Positions 27,145 to 32,232 of a stretch of DNA of 32,232 nt are shown in pieces. Under the pieces are notes generated by a model. It was not told where the DNA came from and searched no databases. It worked only from the letters and a program-made list of their open reading frames with translations. The stretch comes from an uncultured Aquabacterium sp. (lineage in GTDB: Bacteria > Pseudomonadota > Gammaproteobacteria > Burkholderiales > Burkholderiaceae_C): NCBI RefSeq assembly GCF_947366995.1, contig NZ_CANBCC010000044.1, positions 1 through 32,232 of the forward strand, written 5' to 3'. The position numbers and the translations under genes were made by a program. How positions within the stretch are numbered: position 1 is the stretch's first letter; the number at the start of each line of letters is the position of its first letter.

Positions 27145-28176
27145 ATGACCGCCGTCCTACCTGCTGAACTGGATGCCGCCAAGGCCCCGCCCGGACAGGG
27201 CAGCCAGCGCCGACCGATGACCAATCCTCCTGACCGCCGTCCGTCCGCCCCGTGGGCCGACACCGTTTTCGCGCTGCTGGCCCGCGCCTCGGCCATCCTG
27301 ACTCTGGGCTTGCTGCTCGGCATCATTGCCTCTCTGGTGGTGGGAGCCTGGCCGGCCATCCAGGAGTACGGGCTCAGCTTCCTGTGGCGCACCGAATGGG
27401 ATCCCGTGCAGAACCAGTATGGCGGCCTGGTGATGATCTACGGCACGCTGATGACCTCGGCCATCGCGCTGTTGATTGCGGTGCCGGTGAGCTTCGGCAT
27501 CGCCATGTTCCTGACCGAGTTGTCGCCGGCGTGGCTGAAACGCCCCCTGGGCATCGCGGTCGAGCTGCTGGCGGCCGTGCCGTCCATCGTCTACGGCATG
27601 TGGGGCCTGCTGGTCTTCGGCCCCATCCTGTCCACGTATGTGCAACAGCCGCTCCAAGCCTGGACCGAAGGCATCCCCTACCTGGGCGCCTTCTTCTCGG
27701 GCCCGCCGGTGGGCATCGGCATCCTGTCGGCCGGCATCATCCTGGCCATCATGATCATCCCGTTCATCGCCTCGGTGATGCGCGATGTGTTCGAGGTGAC
27801 GCCGGCGCTGTTGAAGGAGTCGGCGTATGGCCTGGGCTCGACCACCTGGGAGGTGGTCTGGAAGGTCGTGCTGCCCTACACCAAGACCGGTGTCGTGGGG
27901 GGTGTCATGCTGGGCCTGGGCCGCGCGCTGGGCGAGACCATGGCCGTGACCTTCGTCATCGGCAACATGAACCAGCTGAATTCGCTGTCGGTCTTCGAGG
28001 CGGCCAACAGCATTACCTCGGCGCTGGCCAACGAGTTTGCCGAAGCCGGCGAAGGCCTGCACCAGGCCTCTTTGATCTATCTGGGTCTGATCCTGTTCTT
28101 CATCACCTTTGTCGTGCTCGCGTTCTCGAAGGTGCTGCTGGCCCGTCTGAAGAAGTCTGAAGGAGCCCGTTCGTGA
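27145..28176 (+). CDS. pstC: Phosphate ABC transporter permease PstC
   Basis: This 343-residue inner-membrane protein has a polar N-terminal tail of about 45 residues and then six or so membrane segments. The typical PstC features are present: [15 protein letters not shown] in the first periplasmic loop, [15 protein letters not shown], and the cytoplasmic EAA-type loop [22 protein letters not shown] that contacts PstB. ATG 27145 is preceded by GGAGG at seven bases. With PstA it forms the channel for phosphate import. Its stop overlaps the pstA start. Confidence 0.96.
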   Translation: MTAVLPAELDAAKAPPGQGSQRRPMTNPPDRRPSAPWADTVFALLARASAILTLGLLLGIIASLVVGAWPAIQEYGLSFLWRTEWDPVQNQYGGLVMIYGTLMTSAIALLIAVPVSFGIAMFLTELSPAWLKRPLGIAVELLAAVPSIVYGMWGLLVFGPILSTYVQQPLQAWTEGIPYLGAFFSGPPVGIGILSAGIILAIMIIPFIASVMRDVFEVTPALLKESAYGLGSTTWEVVWKVVLPYTKTGVVGGVMLGLGRALGETMAVTFVIGNMNQLNSLSVFEAANSITSALANEFAEAGEGLHQASLIYLGLILFFITFVVLAFSKVLLARLKKSEGARS

Positions 28177-29030
28177 CCGCCGAACTGCAACGCATGCGCG
28201 CCAGCCGCTATGCCAGCCGCAAGCTGGTCAACATGCTGGCCCTGACCCTGTCGCTGGCCGCCATGGCCTTCGGCCTGGTCTGGCTGATCTGGATCCTGAT
28301 CGAGACCGTTCGCCTCGGCGTGGGGGGGCTGGCCATCAGCACCTTCACCGAGATGACGCCACCGCCGCAGGAAGCGGGCGGTCTGGCGAACGCCATCATG
28401 GGTTCGCTGATGATGGTGGGGCTGGCCACGCTGATCGGCACGCCGGTCGGCATCTTGGCCGGCATCTACCTGGCGGAGTATGGCCAGCGTGGCTGGCTGG
28501 GCAGTGCCACGCGCTTCATCAACGACATCCTGCTGTCAGCCCCGTCGATCGTGATCGGCCTGTTCATCTACTCGGCGGTTGTTGCGCGCAACCATTCGTT
28601 CTCTGGCTGGGCTGGCGTGCTGGCTCTGGCGCTGATCGTGGTGCCTGTGGTGATCCGTACCACCGAGAACATGCTGATGCTGGTGCCCAATGCGCTGCGT
28701 GAGGCGGCCTATGCCCTGGGCACACCGAAATGGCGTCTGATCCTGACCATCACGCTGAAGTCGGCCCGTGCCGGCGTCGTCACCGGCATCCTGCTGGCCG
28801 TGGCCCGCATCTCGGGCGAGACCGCGCCGTTGCTGTTCACCGCGTTGTCCAACCAGTTCTGGTCTTCGGATCTGAGCCAGCCGATGGCCAGCCTGCCTGT
28901 GACGATCTTCAAGTTTGCGATGAGCCCGTACGAGAACTGGCAGCACCTGGCCTGGGCCGGCGTGTTCCTGATCACCGTGGGTGTGTTGGCCCTCAACATC
29001 ATCGCCCGTACCCTGTTCCGCCAGCGCTGA
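28173..29030 (+). CDS. pstA: Phosphate ABC transporter permease PstA
   Basis: The 285-residue product starts at GTG 28173, which overlaps the pstC TGA (GTGA), so translation is coupled. It has six predicted membrane segments, the PstA-type loop [21 protein letters not shown] and the EAA loop [21 protein letters not shown]. It pairs with PstC in the permease. It ends 32 bp before pstB. Nothing unusual is seen. Confidence 0.96.
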   Translation: MTAELQRMRASRYASRKLVNMLALTLSLAAMAFGLVWLIWILIETVRLGVGGLAISTFTEMTPPPQEAGGLANAIMGSLMMVGLATLIGTPVGILAGIYLAEYGQRGWLGSATRFINDILLSAPSIVIGLFIYSAVVARNHSFSGWAGVLALALIVVPVVIRTTENMLMLVPNALREAAYALGTPKWRLILTITLKSARAGVVTGILLAVARISGETAPLLFTALSNQFWSSDLSQPMASLPVTIFKFAMSPYENWQHLAWAGVFLITVGVLALNIIARTLFRQR

Positions 29031-29062
29031 GGCGCGGCCCCTGAATACCGGAGACCCTGCAC

Positions 29063-29842
29063 ATGGATGCCAAGGTTCAAACCAGCACGAAGCCCAAGCT
29101 GGCCGTGCGCGACCTCAACTTCTTCTACGGCAAGTTCCACGCGTTGAAGAACGTCAACATGGAGCTGCCGGAGAACAAGGTGACGGCCTTCATCGGCCCC
29201 TCGGGCTGCGGCAAGTCGACCTTGCTGCGCACTTTCAACCGCATGTTCGAGCTTTACCCCGAACAGCGTGCCGAAGGCCAGATCCTGCTCGATGGTCAGG
29301 ACATCCTGACCACCAAGGAGGATGTGTCGCTGATCCGCGCCCGCGTGGGCATGGTGTTCCAGAAGCCGACGCCGTTCCCGATGTCGATCTACGAGAACAT
29401 CGCGTTCGGTGTGCGCCTGTTCGAAAACCTCTCGCGCGTAGAAATGGACGAGCGCGTGGAGTGGGCCCTGAAGAAGGCCGCACTGTGGAACGAAGTGAAG
29501 GACAAGCTGAACCAGAGCGGTTCCGGGCTGTCTGGCGGCCAGCAACAACGTCTGTGCATCGCGCGCGGCATCGCGATCAAGCCGGAAGTGCTGCTGCTGG
29601 ACGAGCCCTGTTCGGCGCTCGACCCGATCTCCACCGGCAAGATCGAAGAGCTGATCCACGAGCTCAAGAACGACTACACCGTGCTGATCGTGACGCACAA
29701 CATGCAGCAAGCCGCACGCTGCTCGGACTACACCGCCTACATGTACCTGGGCGAACTGATCGAGTTCGGTGCCACCACCGACATCTTCATGAAGCCCAAG
29801 CGCACGGAGACCGAGGACTACATCACCGGCCGCTTCGGTTGA
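29063..29842 (+). CDS. pstB: Phosphate ABC transporter ATPase PstB
   Basis: This 259-residue ATPase has Walker [10 protein letters not shown] (45-53), the Q-loop [18 protein letters not shown], signature LSGGQQQR, Walker [14 protein letters not shown] and the H-loop [14 protein letters not shown]. The CSALDPIST and [11 protein letters not shown] strings are hallmarks of PstB. It powers phosphate uptake through PstCA and, with PhoU, relays phosphate status to PhoR. It starts 32 bp after pstA and is followed by phoU after 41 bp. Confidence 0.97.
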   Translation: MDAKVQTSTKPKLAVRDLNFFYGKFHALKNVNMELPENKVTAFIGPSGCGKSTLLRTFNRMFELYPEQRAEGQILLDGQDILTTKEDVSLIRARVGMVFQKPTPFPMSIYENIAFGVRLFENLSRVEMDERVEWALKKAALWNEVKDKLNQSGSGLSGGQQQRLCIARGIAIKPEVLLLDEPCSALDPISTGKIEELIHELKNDYTVLIVTHNMQQAARCSDYTAYMYLGELIEFGATTDIFMKPKRTETEDYITGRFG

Positions 29843-29883
29843 TGCCGCAGTGACGAACAACAAGCCAAAAAGGAGTGTCCTCC

Positions 29884-30591
29884 ATGACTGAAAAACACCT
29901 CTCCAGCCAGTTCGACGTGGAGCTCAGCGGCATTTCCACCCGTGTGCTGGAAATGGGCGGCCTGGTCGAGTCGCAGGTGGCGCAGGCCATCTACGCGCTG
30001 ACGCATTTCAGCGGCGAGACGGCCACACAGGTGCTGCAGAACGAAGAGCGCGTCAACCAGATGGAACTCGACATCGACGCTGACCTGTCGACCATCATCG
30101 CGCGCCGTCAGCCGACCGCACGCGACCTGCGCCTGCTGATCGCCATCTCCAAGACCATTGGCAATCTGGAGCGGGTGGGCGATGAGGCGGCCCGCGTGGC
30201 ACGCACGGTGCAGCGCCTGATCAACACCGGCGTTTCCAGCCGTCTGCGCCTGCCTGTGGCCGATGTGTCGTTCGAGGCCTCGTTGGCCACCGCTTCGCTG
30301 CGCCGGGCGCTGGATGCGTTTGCGCGTCTGGACACCCAGGTGGCGCTGGAAGTCATCAAGAACGACAACGAGATCGACGCCGAGTTCGACGGACTGATGC
30401 GTAAGCTCATCACCTACATGATGGAAGACCCGCGCACGATCTCGGCGTCGATCGACCTGGTGTTCGTGGCCAAGGCCATCGAGCGTGTGGGCGACCACGC
30501 CAAGAACCTTGCCGAGCAGGTGATCTACATCGTCAAGGGCACGGACGTTCGGCACAACACGCCCGAGGCCGTGGCCAACATCATCAAATAA
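29884..30591 (+). CDS. phoU: Phosphate signalling complex protein PhoU
   Basis: The 235-residue, all-helical protein has the two PhoU repeats, each with the metal-binding ERVGDxA motif (96-102 and near 205-211: ERVGDEA and ERVGDHA). PhoU links the Pst transporter to PhoR and keeps the Pho regulon off when phosphate is plentiful. ATG 29884 has AGGAG eight bases upstream and is preferred over GTG 29875. Length and order in the operon are normal. Confidence 0.96.
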   Translation: MTEKHLSSQFDVELSGISTRVLEMGGLVESQVAQAIYALTHFSGETATQVLQNEERVNQMELDIDADLSTIIARRQPTARDLRLLIAISKTIGNLERVGDEAARVARTVQRLINTGVSSRLRLPVADVSFEASLATASLRRALDAFARLDTQVALEVIKNDNEIDAEFDGLMRKLITYMMEDPRTISASIDLVFVAKAIERVGDHAKNLAEQVIYIVKGTDVRHNTPEAVANIIK

Positions 30592-30612
30592 GACAAAAAC
30601 AGGAGTGCGACC

Positions 30613-31314
30613 ATGAGCCGAGTGCTGGTGGTGGAAGATGAAACCGCGATCGCCGAGTTGATCGCGCTCAACCTGCGCCATGCCGGTTTCGAGGTCACGG
30701 TGGCGTCCGACAGCGAAGCGGCGCAAGCCCAGCTGGATCGGGTTCTGCCGGATCTGGTCCTTCTGGACTGGATGTTGCCTGGCCAGTCCGGCCTGGCGCT
30801 GGCCAAGCGGTGGCGTACTGCCAGCCGCACGCGCGAGTTGCCGATCATCATGCTGACGGCCCGTGCGGAAGAGGTGGACAAGGTGGCCGGCCTCGATGCC
30901 GGCGCGGACGACTACCTGACCAAGCCTTTCTCCACGCACGAGTTGATGGCGCGCGTGCGCGCAGTGCTGCGGCGCAAGGCGCCTCAGGCGCTGGACTCCG
31001 CCGTGGAGATCGCCGGACTGCGTCTGGATCCGGCCACGCGCCGCGTGCAGCGCGGAGAGCAGGAAGTCAAGATCGGCCCGACCGAGTTCAAGCTTCTGCA
31101 CTTCTTCATGACCCATCCCGAGCGTGTGCACAGCCGGGCCCAGCTGCTCGACCGTGTCTGGGGGGACCACGTGTTCATCGAAGAGCGCACGGTCGACGTG
31201 CACGTGAAGCGTCTGCGTGAGGCGCTCACGCCGGTGAACCGCGCCCAGCTGATTGAAACCGTTCGCGGGGCCGGTTATCGCCTCACCCAGCAACTGGCCG
31301 CAGACGCAGCCTGA
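30613..31314 (+). CDS. phoB: Phosphate regulon response regulator PhoB
   Basis: The 233-residue OmpR-family regulator has a receiver domain (1-120) with acidic Glu8 and Asp9, phospho-acceptor Asp52 (LLDWMLPG), Thr in MLTARAEE and Lys in YLTKPF. It is followed by a winged-helix DNA-binding domain (about 130-230; RAQLLDRVWGDHVFIEERTVDVHVKRLREAL). When phosphorylated by PhoR it binds 11-base direct repeats such as those at 25829-25857 and 25916-25933. AGGAG lies seven bases before the ATG. The phoR start follows 6 bp after its stop. Confidence 0.97.
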   Translation: MSRVLVVEDETAIAELIALNLRHAGFEVTVASDSEAAQAQLDRVLPDLVLLDWMLPGQSGLALAKRWRTASRTRELPIIMLTARAEEVDKVAGLDAGADDYLTKPFSTHELMARVRAVLRRKAPQALDSAVEIAGLRLDPATRRVQRGEQEVKIGPTEFKLLHFFMTHPERVHSRAQLLDRVWGDHVFIEERTVDVHVKRLREALTPVNRAQLIETVRGAGYRLTQQLAADAA

Positions 31315-31320
31315 GCCATC

Positions 31321-32226
31321 GTGGATTCAAGCAACTCGTGGCTGTGGTCGCGTGTCGGCGCCCGTCTGTTGATGGCGGGCGGCGGCGGTCTGATCGGCTG
31401 GTGGGCGGGGCACCTGGTGGGCCACCCGGCCGCCGTCGGCCTGATCGGCGCGGCACTGGCCGTGCTGACTGTGTCGGTGCTCGACACACTCAAGGGGCAT
31501 GCGGTGTTGGACTGGCTGCGCACGCCGGAGGCCGTACCGCCTGAGCTGCCTGGCCTGTGGGGCGAGGTGGCGCACCGCGTGCAGCGCGTCATCTACCTGA
31601 AAGACAAGCAGATTGCCGAGGAGCGGGCCCGCCTGGCCCAGTTCCTGTCTGCGATCGAGGCCTCGCCCAATGGCGTGATGCTGCTGGACGCGACCGAGCA
31701 CATCAGCTGGATCAGCCCAAGTGCTGCGGATCACTTCGGCCTGCATCCGCAGCGCGACCTGATGCAGCGGGTGACGAATCTGGTGCGGCAGCCGGCGTTC
31801 GTTCAGTACCTGGCATCGGGGGATTACCGCGAGGCGGTCAAGTGCCCGGCGCCACGCGGTGGGCAAGGTTTTATTCTGGTGCACATCCGCTCATACGGGG
31901 AGGGGCTCAAGCTGGTGCTGTCGCAGGACATCACCGAGCGCGAGCGCGCCGACACGATGCGGCGTGATTTCGTGGCCAACGTGTCGCACGAAATCCGGAC
32001 ACCGTTGACGGTGCTGTCGGGCTTCATTGAAACGCTGGCCTCGCTGCCCCTGACCGAGGTCGAACGCAAGCGGGTGGTCGACCTCATGATGCAGCAGGCA
32101 GAGCGCATGCAGGGCCTCGTCGCTGACTTGCTGACGCTCGCGCAGATCGAGGGCAGTCCCCGCCCGGCGTCAGATCGATGGACGAGTGTCGAGCAGTTGC
32201 TCAGGCGGTTGGAGAGGGAGGCCTGA
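31321..32226 (+). CDS. phoR: Phosphate sensor histidine kinase PhoR, ends before the ATPase domain
   Basis: The 301 residues comprise two hydrophobic N-terminal segments (about 14-33 and 36-55), a linker with RVIYLKDKQIAEERARL, a PAS domain (about 105-205; FLSAIEASPNGVMLLDA) and the HisKA dimerisation domain with His223 in VSHEIRTPLTVLSGF. The frame then meets TGA at 32224-32226, just after RRLEREA. Full-length PhoR has about 430-450 residues, so the ATP-binding N, G1, F and G2 boxes are absent from this frame. Only six bases remain in the window, so I cannot see whether the rest continues in another frame. The start is GTG 31321 with a weak ribosome binding site. It is either a nonsense mutation, a sequencing error or a split kinase. 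Confidence 0.85.
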   Translation: MDSSNSWLWSRVGARLLMAGGGGLIGWWAGHLVGHPAAVGLIGAALAVLTVSVLDTLKGHAVLDWLRTPEAVPPELPGLWGEVAHRVQRVIYLKDKQIAEERARLAQFLSAIEASPNGVMLLDATEHISWISPSAADHFGLHPQRDLMQRVTNLVRQPAFVQYLASGDYREAVKCPAPRGGQGFILVHIRSYGEGLKLVLSQDITERERADTMRRDFVANVSHEIRTPLTVLSGFIETLASLPLTEVERKRVVDLMMQQAERMQGLVADLLTLAQIEGSPRPASDRWTSVEQLLRRLEREA

Positions 32227-32232
32227 GGTCAC

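Overview
This window looks like the core chromosome of a high-GC betaproteobacterium of the order Burkholderiales. The evidence is strong G/C bias at third codon positions, polyhydroxybutyrate (PHB) genes (phaR, bdhA), and the gene order carA-carB-greA-DUF4149-yhbY-rlmE-ftsH-folP-glmM-pst/pho, which I know as typical of that order. Genus is not decidable from sequence alone. There is no phage, insertion sequence, CRISPR array or rRNA operon. Almost every base lies in a recognisable housekeeping gene or a short regulatory gap, and no gap without a gene exceeds 300 bases.

Left part (1-12.3 kb). A leftward group bdhA-mnmC-hslR joins ketone-body/PHB oxidation to tRNA wobble modification and an S4 RNA-binding protein whose end lies outside the window. 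A rightward pair, an alpha/beta hydrolase and relA, follows with overlapping stop and start codons. This RelA appears synthetase-only. Then come tRNA-Val(GAC) with a clean terminator, phaR, a divergent tesA/ybbA-like pair whose start codons overlap inside one CATG, rlmB, a small lipoprotein with an EF-hand-like loop, and leftward genes for an MFS transporter and a D-2-hydroxyacid dehydrogenase.

Middle part (12.3-25.2 kb). A hypothetical tryptophan-rich protein, bfd and bfr (iron release and storage) run leftward. bfd has a promoter whose spacer is filled by a Fur-box-like sequence. Rightward from there are carAB with a long structured leader, a terminator, a structured greA leader, greA, a DUF4149 membrane protein, divergent yhbY/rlmE, ftsH behind a close match to a sigma-32 promoter, a terminator, folP and glmM.

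Right part (25.2-32.2 kb). This is a phosphate-starvation locus. A leftward fasciclin-domain lipoprotein gene and the rightward pstS-pstC-pstA-pstB-phoU-phoB-phoR cluster flank an intergenic region that holds Pho-box-like repeats pointing both ways. The logic would be: PhoR senses through PstSCAB/PhoU, phosphorylates PhoB, and PhoB activates pstS and probably the fasciclin gene. phoR stops after its histidine-containing dimerisation domain, six bases before the window ends, so its ATPase domain is not in frame here.

The most unusual points are the oppositely oriented Pho boxes that place a fasciclin lipoprotein in the predicted phosphate regulon, the in-frame stop in phoR, the EF-hand-like lipoprotein, the bfd promoter/Fur overlap, and the shared CATG start. 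I did not find a clearly new multi-gene system.
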